Shown here one piece after another: positions 14,018 through 23,881 of a DNA stretch of 64,000 nucleotides. The translations under genes and the position numbers were made by a program. Within the stretch, counting starts at the first letter, position 1. Every line of letters starts with the position of its first letter. This DNA is from Kosakonia arachidis. Lineage in GTDB: Bacteria > Pseudomonadota > Gammaproteobacteria > Enterobacterales > Enterobacteriaceae. Below the pieces are notes generated by a model. It was not told the origin of the DNA, did not search any database, and worked only from the letters and a program-made list of their open reading frames with translations. The stretch lies in contig NZ_FPAU01000003.1 in NCBI RefSeq assembly GCF_900116535.1, forward strand, positions 188,403 through 252,402, written 5' to 3'.

Positions 14018-16450
14018 ATGTCACAAGATCCTTTCCTCGAACGAGAATCTGAAAAATATACCAACCCCATTCCCAGCCGCGAATTTATCCTTGATCACTT
14101 AGCCAAACGCGAAAAACCCGCCAGCCGTGATGAACTGGCAGTTGAACTGAATATCGAAGGCGAAGAACAAAATGAAGCGCTGCGCCGTCGTTTGCGCGCT
14201 ATGGAGCGCGACGGCCAACTGGTGTTCACCCGCCGTCAATGCTACGCGTTACCGGAACGACTGGACCTGTTGAAAGGTGTGGTGATCGGCCACCGCGACG
14301 GCTATGGCTTCCTGCGCGTCGAAGGGCGTAAAGACGATCTGTACCTCTCCAGCGAACAGATGAAAATGTGTATTCACGGCGATCAGATTCTGGCTCAGCC
14401 GCTGGGTGCTGATCGTAAAGGCCGTCGCGAAGCACGCGTCGTGCGCATCCTGGTACCGAAAACCGGTCAGATTGTGGGCCGTTACTTTACCGAGGCGGGC
14501 GTCGGCTTTGTGGTGCCGGATGATAGCCGTCTGAGCTTCGACATCCTGATCCCGCCGGAAGAGATCATGGGCGCACGCATGGGCTTTGTGGTGGTGGTTG
14601 AACTTACCCAACGCCCGACCCGTCGCACTAAAGCCATCGGTAAAATCGTTGAGGTGCTGGGCGATAACATGGGAACCGGCATGGCTGTCGATATGGCGCT
14701 GCGTACTCATGAAATCCCGTATGTCTGGCCGCCTACGGTTGAAAAACAGATCTCCGGTCTGAAAGAGCAGGTGCCGGAAGAGGCCAAAGTGGGTCGCATA
14801 GACCTGCGTTCACTGCCGCTGGTTACCATTGACGGCGAAGACGCGCGCGACTTTGACGATGCTGTTTATTGTGAGAAAAAACGTGGCGGCGGCTGGCGTT
14901 TGTGGGTGGCTATCGCCGACGTAAGCTATTACGTCCGTCCTGGTACACCGCTGGATGACGAGGCCCGTAGCCGCGGTACATCGGTCTATTTCCCTTCCCA
15001 GGTGGTACCGATGCTGCCGGAAGTGCTTTCCAATGGTCTCTGCTCGCTCAACCCGCAGGTTGACCGTCTTTGCATGGTCTGCGAAATGACCATTTCGGCA
15101 AAGGGTCGTCTGACGAGCTATACATTCTACGAAGCGGTAATGAGCTCCCATGCCCGTCTGACCTACAACAAGGTCTGGCATATACTGCAGGGAGATCAGG
15201 ATCTGCGCGAGCAGTACGCGCCGCTGGTTAAGCATATCGAAGAGCTGCACAACCTCTATAAAGTACTTGATGTCTCCCGAGCAGAACGTGGCGGCATCTC
15301 CTTTGAGAGCGAAGAGGCGAAGTTTATCTTTAATGCCGAGCGTCGTATTGAGCGCATTGAGCAAACTCAGCGCAATGATGCCCATAAACTGATTGAAGAG
15401 TGCATGATCCTCGCCAATATCTCGGCGGCGCGTTTCGTGGAGAAGGAGAATGAGCCCGCGCTGTTCCGTATCCACGACAAGCCAACCACTGAGGCGATCA
15501 CCTCCTTCCGCACCGTTCTGGCGGAACTGGGACTGGAGCTACCGGGCGGTAACAAGCCTGAGCCTGCGGATTATGCGGCACTGCTTGAGTCCATCGCCGA
15601 TCGTCCCGATCATGAGATGCTGCAAACCATGCTGCTGCGATCCATGAAACAGGCAGTCTACGATCCGGAAAACCGCGGCCACTTTGGTCTGGCGCTGCAA
15701 TCCTATGCGCATTTCACTTCGCCGATCCGCCGCTATCCGGACCTGTCGCTGCACCGTGCCATCAAATATCTGCTGGCGAAAGATGAGGGGCATACCGGCA
15801 ACAGCACTGAAACCGGCGGCTGGCACTACTCTATGGAAGAGATGCTGCAACTTGGCCAGCACTGTTCAATGACCGAACGCCGCGCGGATGAAGCGACCCG
15901 TGAAGTCTCTGACTGGCTGAAGTGCGACTTTATGCAGGACCAGGTGGGCAATACCTTCTCCGGCGTGATCGCCAGCGTCACTGGCTTTGGCTTCTTCGTA
16001 CGCCTGACCGATCTGTTTATCGATGGTCTGGTGCATGTCTCCACGCTCGATAACGACTACTATCGCTTCGACCAGGTGGGCCAGCGTTTGATTGGTGAAT
16101 CGGGCGGTCAGACTTACCGTTTGGGCGACAAAGTGGAAGTTCGTGTGGAAGCGGTCAATATGGACGAGCGTAAAATTGACTTCTCGCTGATCTCCAGTGA
16201 GCGTGGTCCTCGCAATGTGGGTAAAACAGCACGTGAAAATGCGAAAAAAGGCAACGGTGCGAAACCGTCGGGTAAACGTCGACAGACCGGTAAGAAAGTC
16301 AATTTCGAACCTGACAGCGCATTTCGTAAAGCGAAAGAACCTGCAAAGCCCAAAAAAGAAAAAAGCGTGAAAAAACCGTCGGCGAAAACGCAAAAAATAG
16401 CTGCGGCGACCAAAGCGAAGCGTGCATCAAAAAAGAAAGACGCTGAATAA
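14018..16450 (+). CDS. rnr: Exoribonuclease R
   Basis: 3'-5' hydrolytic exonuclease that digests structured RNA in mRNA and rRNA quality control and with tmRNA. The 810 residues show a helix-turn-helix start (about 20-90), cold-shock domains, the RNB domain with the metal-binding segment [15 protein letters not shown] (about 273-287), an S1 domain (about 640-725, [13 protein letters not shown]) and a long Lys-rich tail (730-810). Start MSQDPFLE at 14018 has a strong RBS (CGGAGGA); an in-frame ATG at 13976 overlaps nsrR and is rejected. Confidence 0.97.
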   Translation: MSQDPFLERESEKYTNPIPSREFILDHLAKREKPASRDELAVELNIEGEEQNEALRRRLRAMERDGQLVFTRRQCYALPERLDLLKGVVIGHRDGYGFLRVEGRKDDLYLSSEQMKMCIHGDQILAQPLGADRKGRREARVVRILVPKTGQIVGRYFTEAGVGFVVPDDSRLSFDILIPPEEIMGARMGFVVVVELTQRPTRRTKAIGKIVEVLGDNMGTGMAVDMALRTHEIPYVWPPTVEKQISGLKEQVPEEAKVGRIDLRSLPLVTIDGEDARDFDDAVYCEKKRGGGWRLWVAIADVSYYVRPGTPLDDEARSRGTSVYFPSQVVPMLPEVLSNGLCSLNPQVDRLCMVCEMTISAKGRLTSYTFYEAVMSSHARLTYNKVWHILQGDQDLREQYAPLVKHIEELHNLYKVLDVSRAERGGISFESEEAKFIFNAERRIERIEQTQRNDAHKLIEECMILANISAARFVEKENEPALFRIHDKPTTEAITSFRTVLAELGLELPGGNKPEPADYAALLESIADRPDHEMLQTMLLRSMKQAVYDPENRGHFGLALQSYAHFTSPIRRYPDLSLHRAIKYLLAKDEGHTGNSTETGGWHYSMEEMLQLGQHCSMTERRADEATREVSDWLKCDFMQDQVGNTFSGVIASVTGFGFFVRLTDLFIDGLVHVSTLDNDYYRFDQVGQRLIGESGGQTYRLGDKVEVRVEAVNMDERKIDFSLISSERGPRNVGKTARENAKKGNGAKPSGKRRQTGKKVNFEPDSAFRKAKEPAKPKKEKSVKKPSAKTQKIAAATKAKRASKKKDAE

Positions 16451-16470
16451 ATAGCTCTGGAATATCGACT

Positions 16471-16505
16471 AATAACCCCTCTCTACGCAGAGGGGTTATT
16501 TTTTT
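16471..16505 (+). terminator. Rho-independent terminator after rnr
   Basis: A perfect 12-bp stem (AATAACCCCTCT / AGAGGGGTTATT, 16471-16482 and 16489-16500) with a six-base loop, ending in a T run to 16505. It ends the nsrR-rnr transcript, so rlmB needs its own promoter here. Confidence 0.93.
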
Positions 16506-16653
16506 AACGTAATATATCCCCTCGCGTAATAGAAAAGCCCTCCGGACGGTTATTTCTCTGAGTTAGCTAGATTGTCAAAATCGATATTTATTGTGGGTAA
16601 GCAGGCTCAGAATCAGATGCCTAGAGTGACTCCCATCTGGTCTTCGCTTATTT

Positions 16654-16895
16654 AGCGCATCTGGCGCGACATGGCTTGCGCTCGTTACCCACGTTCCAGA
16701 AGAGGCGAGGCGCTGTTTCTGGCTGAACACATTCTGGTGATGTCGGCGAAACCGGGAAAAATCGTAGAAGAGGCTGTGTTGCCATTTGGTTGCGAAAGCG
16801 ACATCGAAACCCATGCGGAGCATCTGTTTTAGGCTGAGATCGAGCAGCATGTCCGGCATCGCGTGAGCCAGGAAGTGATACGTCATCTTAGTTGA
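16654..16895 (+). pseudogene. Remnant of a nitrate/sulfonate/taurine-type ABC transporter ATPase (C-terminal part)
   Basis: In the 538-base gap between rnr and rlmB, one frame reads ATWLALVTHVPEEA from about 16654 and then breaks; a second frame continues with EALFLAEHILVMSAKPGK up to a stop at 16830-16832. LVTH..EEALFLA..I.VMSA.PG.I is the H-loop and following segment of SsuB/TauB/NrtD-like ATPases. After the stop another open stretch (AEIEQHVRHRVSQEVIRHLS) runs to TGA at 16893-16895. No Walker A, signature or start is present. I read it as a truncated, frameshifted relic. The other bases of this gap hold the rnr terminator and a weak CAGATG/CATCTG inverted repeat near 16615-16640. Confidence 0.65.
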
Positions 16896-16988
16896 TTCGA
16901 TCTGGGGCGTCTGTCGGTTATAATGGGGCGATGTGAATATCTCACAGCCTATTCAACCCGGCGATCTCGCCTCAAATGAGTACCATTG

Positions 16989-17723
16989 ATGAGTGAAATG
17001 ATTTACGGCATCCATGCGGTGCAGGCCCTGCTGGAACGCGCGCCAGAGCGTTTTCAGGAAGTGTTTATTCTCAAGGGGCGTGAAGACAAACGTCTGATGC
17101 CCCTGATCCACGCGCTGGAAGCGCAGGGTGTCGTGATTCAGGTCGCTAACCGTCAATATCTGGATGAAAAAAGCGAAGGGGCGGTACATCAGGGCATTAT
17201 TGCCCGTGTGAAACCGGGCCGTCAGTATCAGGAAAACGATCTGCCGGATCTGATTGCCAGTCTCGATCAGCCTTTCTTCCTGATCCTTGATGGTGTCACC
17301 GATCCCCATAACCTCGGTGCCTGCCTGCGTAGCGCCGATGCCGCTGGCGTACATGCGGTGATCGTCCCGAAAGACAAGTCTGCACAACTGAACGCGACCG
17401 CTAAAAAAGTGGCCTGCGGTGCCGCAGAGAACGTTCCGCTGATTCGTGTGACCAATCTGGCACGTACCATGCGTCTGCTACAGGAAGAGAATATCTGGAT
17501 CGTAGGTACTGCGGGTGAAGCGGATCACACTCTGTTCCAGAGCAAAATGACCGGCCCTATGGCGCTGGTGATGGGCGCGGAAGGTGAGGGTATGCGTCGC
17601 CTGACGCGCGAGCATTGCGATGAGCTGATCAGCATTCCGATGGCGGGCAGCGTGTCATCGCTGAACGTGTCGGTCGCTACCGGTATCTGCTTGTTTGAAG
17701 CCGTGCGCCAACGCGCGAAATAA
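16989..17723 (+). CDS. rlmB: 23S rRNA (guanosine-2'-O-)-methyltransferase RlmB
   Basis: SPOUT-class enzyme that methylates the ribose of G2251 in the 23S rRNA P loop. The 244 residues have the substrate-binding N-terminal domain (1-75) and the trefoil-knot catalytic domain with [28 protein letters not shown] and [16 protein letters not shown]. Start ATG at 16989 follows a TTG that would add one residue. Unlike the tight spacing I recall in E. coli, it lies 538 bases after rnr, behind a terminator and an ABC-ATPase relic. Confidence 0.96.
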   Translation: MSEMIYGIHAVQALLERAPERFQEVFILKGREDKRLMPLIHALEAQGVVIQVANRQYLDEKSEGAVHQGIIARVKPGRQYQENDLPDLIASLDQPFFLILDGVTDPHNLGACLRSADAAGVHAVIVPKDKSAQLNATAKKVACGAAENVPLIRVTNLARTMRLLQEENIWIVGTAGEADHTLFQSKMTGPMALVMGAEGEGMRRLTREHCDELISIPMAGSVSSLNVSVATGICLFEAVRQRAK

Positions 17724-17728
17724 ACAGC

Positions 17729-17752
17729 AAAGGCAACGTAAGTTGCCTTTTT
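17729..17752 (+). terminator. Rho-independent terminator after rlmB
   Basis: AAAGGCAAC (17729-17737) pairs with GTTGCCTTT (17742-17750) across a four-base loop, followed by further T residues. Confidence 0.85.
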
Positions 17753-17793
17753 AGTGTTTTATCCCTCTCCCCGTGGGAGGGCATCAGGCCGCA

Positions 17794-19074
17794 CTACTCC
17801 TCCAATGAACGCTGATGATCGTCCTTCCTGAGTGTCATCAGCGCAATCACACTCACCACTGCCGTTGCCATCACATAATATGCCGGAATATCCAGATTCC
17901 CCGTCTGCTTAATCAGCCCAGTAATAATCAACCCCGCGCAGCCTGAGAAAATCGCATTCGACAGCGAATAGGCCAGCCCCAGCCCGGTGTAACGTACGCG
18001 TGTGGGAAACATCTCCGCCAGCATGGCGGGGCCGGGGCCTGCCAGCATGCCCACCAGTCCACCAGCGATAAATACTACGCATGCTTTGATCAGTAACGTG
18101 CTGGATTCAGCCTGTAAAATTTTCAGCAGTGGCAACGCAAGCAGGAGTAGCAGAACGGCGGCGGTGACCATCACAGTGCGTCGGCCAATCCGATCACTCA
18201 GAATGCCGGAGGGGATAATGGTTAGTGCGAACCCGGCGTTTGAAATCACCGCAATCAATAGCGCCTGATTAAAACCAGTGTGCAGCGCCGACTGAAGGTA
18301 GGTCGGCATAATTACCAGGTAGGTATAGCCAGCAGCTGACCAGACCATCAGACGGCCAATCCCGGTGATAATGGCTTTTAGCGTGCTGGCGAAACTGGCT
18401 GCCTGGGGCGGAATCGCTTGCGTTTGCTGGCGAACAAAACTGGGTGTCTCTTCCATGTTTACGCGAAGCCAGAGTGCAATCCCTCCCATTGGAATGGCGA
18501 TAAAAAATGGAATGCGCCAGCCCCAATCGTGGAGTGCTTCAGTGCTGAGTAACCCCGACAGGAGCGCCACCACACCTGCGCCCGCCAGCAGCCCGAGAGC
18601 GACGGTCAATGATTGCCACGCACCGTATAAACCACGCTTACCTCGCGGAGCAAACTCGGTCATCAGCGAGACGGCCCCACCGTATTCCCCTCCGGCAAAC
18701 AGCCCCTGCAAAATCCGTAAAAAGGTAATGAGCAGCGGCGCGGCGACGCCAATGCTCGCATAAACTGGCACTACGCCAATGGCCGCAGTCGCCAGCGTCA
18801 TCAATACGAGGACAATAATCAGCGTTGGCTTACGTCCGATTCGGTCACCTATGCGACCAAACACCACTGCACCCAACGGACGGAAGAAAAAGGCCACTGC
18901 AAATGCGGCATAGGTCAGGATCAGACTGGTGATAGCAGATTCACCTTCGAGGGTAAAAAAGTTCTTCGCAATCACGGTGGCAAGAAAGCCATAGACGGCA
19001 AACTCGTACCATTCGATAAAATTGCCGATCGAGCCTGCGACCAGTGCTCTTGTTTGTGCATGTGTTGTTGTCAT
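17794..19074 (-). CDS. MFS transporter of the metabolite:H+ symporter (MHS) family
   Basis: A 426-residue protein with about twelve hydrophobic segments. The N-terminus GSIGNFIEWYEFAVYGFLA and the loop 2-3 motif FRPLGAVVFGRIGDRIGRKPTL are diagnostic of the ProP/KgtP/ShiA group, whose members import small organic acids or zwitterions with protons. The repeat of the loop motif (GILSDRIGRRTVM) starts the second half. No substrate can be assigned. It is divergent from aidB and sits where K-12 has the yjfI to yjfC genes, so it is an accessory gene here. The ATG at 19074 has only a distant AGGA. Confidence 0.9.
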   Translation of the reverse strand: MTTTHAQTRALVAGSIGNFIEWYEFAVYGFLATVIAKNFFTLEGESAITSLILTYAAFAVAFFFRPLGAVVFGRIGDRIGRKPTLIIVLVLMTLATAAIGVVPVYASIGVAAPLLITFLRILQGLFAGGEYGGAVSLMTEFAPRGKRGLYGAWQSLTVALGLLAGAGVVALLSGLLSTEALHDWGWRIPFFIAIPMGGIALWLRVNMEETPSFVRQQTQAIPPQAASFASTLKAIITGIGRLMVWSAAGYTYLVIMPTYLQSALHTGFNQALLIAVISNAGFALTIIPSGILSDRIGRRTVMVTAAVLLLLLALPLLKILQAESSTLLIKACVVFIAGGLVGMLAGPGPAMLAEMFPTRVRYTGLGLAYSLSNAIFSGCAGLIITGLIKQTGNLDIPAYYVMATAVVSVIALMTLRKDDHQRSLEE

Positions 19075-19235
19075 GGGCGTTACCGTTCCTGCGTCATAAC
19101 ATTAAGCCTTGCTGCTAAGGGCGGGTAACGCAAACAGAAAGCGTCCATACGCACCGTTTTGTGACCGCTATCGCGGGCGGAACGTCTCCCCTCTGCCCAT
19201 ACTTATTGTCTATGCCATTCATGGAGGGCAAACAG

Positions 19236-20855
19236 ATGCACTGGCAAACGCATACCGTTTTCAATCAACCCATCCCCCTGAATAACAGCAATCTTTTTCT
19301 TTCTGACCGGGCCCTGCATGACGCAGTTATCCGCGAAGGGGCGGCGTGGGATACAGATTTACTGGCCAGTATCGGCCAGCAATTGGGTACGGCAGAATCG
19401 CTGGAACTCGGCAGGCTGGCCAACGTTAATCCACCGGAACTGCTGCGTTATGATTCGACGGGTGCACGGCTCGATGATGTACGCTTTCACCCTGCATGGC
19501 ACTTACTGATGCAAGGCTTATGTGCCAACCGCGTTCACAACCTGGCGTGGGAAGAGGACGCACGCAGCGGTTCTTTCGTCGCCCGCGCCGCCCGGTTTGT
19601 GCTCCATGCGCAGGTGGAAGCCGGTTCGTTATGCCCTGTTACCATGACCTTTGCCGCCACGCCGTTATTGCAACATTCGCTCCCTGCATCTTTCAAAGAC
19701 TGGCTAAAACCGCTGATGAGCGACCGTTACGACCCGCATCTCGCGCCAGGCAACCAAAAGCGCGGCTTGCTGATTGGCATGGGGATGACAGAAAAACAGG
19801 GCGGCTCGGACGTGCTCAGTAATACCACACAGGCACAACGCAGCGGTGACAGCTATAGGCTAGTAGGGCACAAATGGTTTTTCTCAGTGCCGCAGAGCGA
19901 TGCGCATCTGGTCCTGGCGCAGGCAAAAGGTGGGCTCTCCTGCTTTTTTGTACCACGTTTTTTACCCGACGGACAACGCAACGCTGTGCGGCTGGAGCGC
20001 CTGAAAGATAAGCTGGGTAACCGTTCCAATGCCAGCAGCGAAGCGGAATTCTGCGAGGCCAGCGGCTGGTTGGTAGGGGAGGAGGGTGATGGCGTGCGTC
20101 AAATCCTTAAAATGGGTGGACTGACCCGCTTTGACTGTGCGCTGGGGACCCACGGCCTGATGCGCCGGGCATTTTCCGTGGCTCTGTATTATGCCCATCA
20201 ACGTCAGGCATTTGGTAAAAATCTCGTCGACCAGCCAATGATGCGGGAAGTCCTTAGCCGGATGGCGTTACAACTGGAAGGGCAAACCGCGTTTTTATTT
20301 CGCCTTGCCCGTGCCTGGGATACTCGTGCCACACCGGAAGAGACGCTTTGGGCTCGGTTGTTTACCCCCGTTGCGAAATTTGCGGTCTGCAAAGAGGGTA
20401 TGCCATTTGTTGCCGAAGCCATGGAAGTCCTGGGCGGTATTGGCTATTGCGAAGAGAGCGAGCTTCCCCGGCTTTATCGGGAAATGCCGGTAAATAGCAT
20501 CTGGGAGGGCTCCGGCAATATTATGTGTCTTGATGTATTACGCGTACTGTCCAAACAGCAAGGCATCAGTGAGTTATTGCACGATGCGTTTGGTGCGGTC
20601 AAAGGGCAGGACAGGCATTTTGATCGCGCATGGCGACAGTTACAGCAACAGCTGCGTAGACCTCTTGAGGCGCAAGGACGGGATATTACCCGACAGCTGT
20701 ATCTGTTAGCGACGGGGGCACAAATGTTGCAGTTCTCTTCCCCGTCGATAGCACAGGCCTGGTGCCGGATGATGCTGGATATACGCGGCGCGTCAGTTGT
20801 GACCGAGCAGGTAAAAAATGACCTGCTGCTGCGTGCCACGGGCGGTGCCGGTTAG
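19236..20855 (+). CDS. aidB: AidB, flavin-containing acyl-CoA dehydrogenase homologue of the adaptive response
   Basis: Member of the Ada alkylation response; binds FAD and DNA and is thought to shield or detoxify DNA. The 539 residues match E. coli AidB closely in [61 protein letters not shown] and [17 protein letters not shown]. The ATG at 19236 has GGAGGG upstream; a more upstream in-frame ATG (19161) lacks one. Its last codon overlaps the stop of the convergent chemoreceptor gene by 3 bp. Confidence 0.95.
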   Translation: MHWQTHTVFNQPIPLNNSNLFLSDRALHDAVIREGAAWDTDLLASIGQQLGTAESLELGRLANVNPPELLRYDSTGARLDDVRFHPAWHLLMQGLCANRVHNLAWEEDARSGSFVARAARFVLHAQVEAGSLCPVTMTFAATPLLQHSLPASFKDWLKPLMSDRYDPHLAPGNQKRGLLIGMGMTEKQGGSDVLSNTTQAQRSGDSYRLVGHKWFFSVPQSDAHLVLAQAKGGLSCFFVPRFLPDGQRNAVRLERLKDKLGNRSNASSEAEFCEASGWLVGEEGDGVRQILKMGGLTRFDCALGTHGLMRRAFSVALYYAHQRQAFGKNLVDQPMMREVLSRMALQLEGQTAFLFRLARAWDTRATPEETLWARLFTPVAKFAVCKEGMPFVAEAMEVLGGIGYCEESELPRLYREMPVNSIWEGSGNIMCLDVLRVLSKQQGISELLHDAFGAVKGQDRHFDRAWRQLQQQLRRPLEAQGRDITRQLYLLATGAQMLQFSSPSIAQAWCRMMLDIRGASVVTEQVKNDLLLRATGGAG

Positions 20856-22786
20856 TCCGTTTTCAGGCTAAACAAGCGGACCACCTCCGTCAGATGTTCC
20901 CCTTTTTCGCGCAGTGTGCCAGCAGTTTGCTCACTGCGCGAAACCCGTCCTGCGTTAATATGTGTGGCTTCACCAATATGCGTCATAGCAGTATTGACCT
21001 GATTAATACCTGCCGACTGCTCATGAGAGGCATTGTTAATTTCATTAACCAACTGATTAATATGGTTCATATGCGCGGTGATGGATTCCATCGCCTGTCG
21101 GGTATTGTTGGATAAGGTATGGCCCTCACGAACTTTTTTGAGCGTATCGCTGGTCAGTTCATCGATCTCTTTTACCGCATTGGCGCTGCGCGCTGCCAAC
21201 GCCCGTACTTCCTGGGCTACGACAGCAAACCCTTTGCCATGTTCCCCAGCGCGAGCGGCTTCAACCGCAGCGTTAAGTGCCAGGATATTGGTCTGGAAGG
21301 CGATAGATTCAATCACATGGGTGATGTCGGCAATCCGCTGAGAGGCGGTACGAATTGCGTCCATGGTCGCAACTGCTTCTTCGACGGTAATTCCACCCTT
21401 TTGTACTTCCCGGGCGGTTTCATTCACCAGCGACTGCATCTCTTCCATATTGGCGGCATTCTGCTGTAGGGTAGCGGCAAGTTGCCCCATACTGGCTGAA
21501 GTCTCCTCAACGCTGCTGGCCTGCTTGTTAATTTGCTCGCTGATTTCACTGCTATCGGCGGCAAGCGCATTCGTACCGTGGTGAATATCGCTGGCGGATT
21601 CACGCACTTGTAAGACAATGGTATGCAAGCCATTTCCGATCCCGTTGATGGCATCAATGAGTTGCCCCACTTCGTCCTGACGTTTGACCTGCAAACTGGC
21701 CCGCAGATCGCCAGACGCATAACGGCTGGCAAGGCCGATGGCATCACGCAGAGGACGGGTCAACCAGCGGCGGACAATCACTACAAACAGCGCGGCAAAC
21801 AGCAGAGAGAGCACCAGCCCGGCTATCAGGAACTGGTTGCGTAGCGTGTTGACATCGTTGAGCAATACCGCTTTGTCGACTTCGCCCACCACTGTCCAGT
21901 TCCAGCCGGGCACGGTTATCCAGGAAAGTAATTGTCGATGACCATCCGGGCGCTGTTGTTCCAGCGTACCTGCAGGCTTTTGCAGAACGGTATTCAGATC
22001 GTGTTCATCCCACTGCGGACGTTTACCCTCTTCGCTGGGGTGGAACAGGTAGTTACCGTAGTTCTTGCCATTATTGCGATCCAGAACGTAGAAATGGCCA
22101 CTATCACCAAGCTGGCGCCCAAGGATCTTACTACGCATGATCTCCCATGAATGGGTAATGTCCACGCCGACAAACAAAATGGCTATGGTGTTGCCGTTGT
22201 TATCTTTTACCGGCTGGTATTGCGTGATGTAGCGCTTACCGAATAATAAGGCCAGCCCACGGTACGTTTCCCCTTTCAACGCCTGGGCAAAGGCCGGGCT
22301 GGCTTTGTCCAGCTTGGTGCCTATCGCACGATCGCCATTCTCTTTACGTAACGAGGTGGCAACGCGCACAAAGTCATCGCCACTGCGCACAAACAGCGTG
22401 GCGATAGCCCCGGTGCGGGTAAGAAAATCATCAACAGAGGCGTTGTTTTCATGAAGGTCACTGTCGCCCCCTTTCAGTAAAGGAACGCTGATACCGTTAA
22501 TTTCACGGCGTTGCGTCTGATCAATGGTCACAGGTTGGGGCAAAAAACTATTAAACAGACGAGTATAGCTTTCAACCTCTTCGCTCAGGCTGCTGTTAAA
22601 CATTTCGACCATATCCTGGACGCCCGTGGACTGATTATGGAGATCTTCCACCGCCAGAGTTTCTAGTTGTTGGCTGGCTTTATTACTTAGCAGAAAGGTG
22701 AAAATCAGGAAAAGCACGGCTACGCTTATGCCCGTGAGAAGAGAAAGTTTGGTGCCGAGTCCAATGCGACTAAAAAAGGTGCTCAT
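20852..22786 (-). CDS. Methyl-accepting chemotaxis protein with a Cache-type sensor
   Basis: A 644-residue transmembrane chemoreceptor. TM1 is at about 13-33, a long periplasmic region (35-315) looks like a Cache_3/Cache_2 fusion sensor ([58 protein letters not shown]), TM2 at 319-338, HAMP at 340-392, and the conserved kinase-control tip at 494-525 ([22 protein letters not shown]). It ends RLFSLKTD, without the NWETF CheR/CheB tether. A sigma-28 type promoter precedes it. K-12 has no gene here. Ligand unknown. Confidence 0.95.
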   Translation of the reverse strand: MSTFFSRIGLGTKLSLLTGISVAVLFLIFTFLLSNKASQQLETLAVEDLHNQSTGVQDMVEMFNSSLSEEVESYTRLFNSFLPQPVTIDQTQRREINGISVPLLKGGDSDLHENNASVDDFLTRTGAIATLFVRSGDDFVRVATSLRKENGDRAIGTKLDKASPAFAQALKGETYRGLALLFGKRYITQYQPVKDNNGNTIAILFVGVDITHSWEIMRSKILGRQLGDSGHFYVLDRNNGKNYGNYLFHPSEEGKRPQWDEHDLNTVLQKPAGTLEQQRPDGHRQLLSWITVPGWNWTVVGEVDKAVLLNDVNTLRNQFLIAGLVLSLLFAALFVVIVRRWLTRPLRDAIGLASRYASGDLRASLQVKRQDEVGQLIDAINGIGNGLHTIVLQVRESASDIHHGTNALAADSSEISEQINKQASSVEETSASMGQLAATLQQNAANMEEMQSLVNETAREVQKGGITVEEAVATMDAIRTASQRIADITHVIESIAFQTNILALNAAVEAARAGEHGKGFAVVAQEVRALAARSANAVKEIDELTSDTLKKVREGHTLSNNTRQAMESITAHMNHINQLVNEINNASHEQSAGINQVNTAMTHIGEATHINAGRVSRSEQTAGTLREKGEHLTEVVRLFSLKTD

Positions 22787-22817
22787 AAAAGATCCGCTGA
22801 AAAGGGTGTCAGCACCT

Positions 22818-22844
22818 TCAACGGCAATAATTCGATAACATTTA
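22818..22844 (-). promoter_or_regulatory. Sigma-28 (FliA) type promoter for the Cache chemoreceptor
   Basis: Read on the minus strand: TAAA (22844-22841), 15 bp, then GCCGTTGA ending at 22818. The spacing and the TAAA/GCCG cores match the FliA consensus (TAAAGTTT, 11 bp, GCCGATAA); the last four bases are off consensus. It lies 31 bp before the start codon. Confidence 0.65.
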
Positions 22845-22914
22845 ACATGTCAATGTAACAAGACGTTACAAAAAATATATCTATGTGGTAACTCATTGTT
22901 CGAAAAGAGTAAAC

Positions 22915-22943
22915 AAAAAAGCCACTCTATAAAAGTGGCTTTT
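22915..22943 (-). terminator. Rho-independent terminator after yjfN
   Basis: On the minus strand AAAAGCCACT pairs with AGTGGCTTTT around a 7-base loop and runs into six T. It separates the yjfN transcript from the chemoreceptor gene behind it. Confidence 0.85.
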
Positions 22944-22958
22944 GGGGAGAATGACCTG

Positions 22959-23234
22959 TCAGGCATAAAGTATGGCCTGGACTCGCCAGTTGTCTGTCCG
23001 TTGTTCTTCCTGCATCTGGATAATACGGTACCAGGATGCCCCTTGTTCGTCAGCTTTCAACGCGATGACACGCTCCACATCTTGTAGGCTTCCGGAAACA
23101 TTGTTGACAGAAATCAGGCCAATTTCATTCAGCCCGGTGACGCAGTCAGCGCTCGCGAACTCTGCTGGCTGCGCTGTTATGCTGTCTAAGCCTGTAGAGA
23201 GCAACAGTGAGTTTAAGGCAAGAGATCGTTTCAT
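22959..23234 (-). CDS. yjfN: Small periplasmic DUF1471 protein YjfN
   Basis: A 91-residue secreted protein: hydrophobic N-terminus (LALNSLLLS) and then the YhcN/DUF1471 domain (CVTGLNEIGLISVNNVSG, ADEQGASWYRIIQM, NWRVQAILYA). In E. coli YjfN was described as an activator and substrate of the DegP protease that acts through its hydrophobic C-terminal residue; this copy also ends in ILYA. Start chosen at 23234 to match the family; the longer in-frame reading to 23333 adds an implausible leader. Followed upstream by bsmA, another member of the family. Confidence 0.9.
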   Translation of the reverse strand: MKRSLALNSLLLSTGLDSITAQPAEFASADCVTGLNEIGLISVNNVSGSLQDVERVIALKADEQGASWYRIIQMQEEQRTDNWRVQAILYA

Positions 23235-23364
23235 ATCAGCTCCATTCCATGTTACCCCGATTTTTCCAGGGCTCTCATTCGCATGAAAATTCCATACAGT
23301 CCATTGTGCACAGGCAAACATAAAAGGACGCAAAGCAGTGTAAATCTTCCTTAAACCCAGACGC

Positions 23365-23670
23365 TTAATGACGATACAACATCGCCCTTGCGTACCAGCG
23401 GCCTGGAATTACCGTGTCATCCATCATTATAATGACGTAGTAATCCGCTTTTTCAGCGGTAGCTCTGGCTTTTATTGCATCTTCCACATCCATAGGAGAG
23501 CCCTGCACCCATACGCTAAATGCACTCATTTCCTGCAGGTTTTGCGTCTGATTCCGACTGATCTCCTGCGGATGATCGCTGACGGGCGGGGCGGGCTGTG
23601 GCTTACCTTCCAGCACGCTACATCCACTCAAAAACAGCGCCACAACAAGGGGGAGATACCAGCGCATCAT
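23365..23670 (-). CDS. bsmA: Lipoprotein BsmA (YjfO), DUF1471 family
   Basis: A 101-residue lipoprotein with lipobox LSGC (Cys near residue 17) and a C-terminal DUF1471 domain (NLQEMSAFSVWVQGSPMDVEDAIKARA, ADYYVIIMMDDTVIPGRWYARAMLY). In E. coli it is linked to biofilm formation under peroxide stress. An AGGAGA lies 9 bp before the ATGATG at 23670; an ATG at 23694 would give 109 residues but has a weaker site, so the start is uncertain. The three DUF1471 genes in this window (bsmA, yjfN, yjfY) flank the ula locus. Confidence 0.85.
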   Translation of the reverse strand: MMRWYLPLVVALFLSGCSVLEGKPQPAPPVSDHPQEISRNQTQNLQEMSAFSVWVQGSPMDVEDAIKARATAEKADYYVIIMMDDTVIPGRWYARAMLYRH

Positions 23671-23881
23671 GTTTTCATGTCTCCTGATAGCCATAGTGTA
23701 GTTCCATAATAAACGGGCAAGAAGGGAATGTTCCCGATTTTGCTATTGCCAACATAAGTTTCGAATGAAAATGCGATCGGTGCAGCATCTTTATCTCGAT
23801 GCTGACATTTGATATGTGAACACCGACTTGCACCTTCGAAGATGTGATGGCATACCAGCACTATAGATCAAGGAGAGGCCA

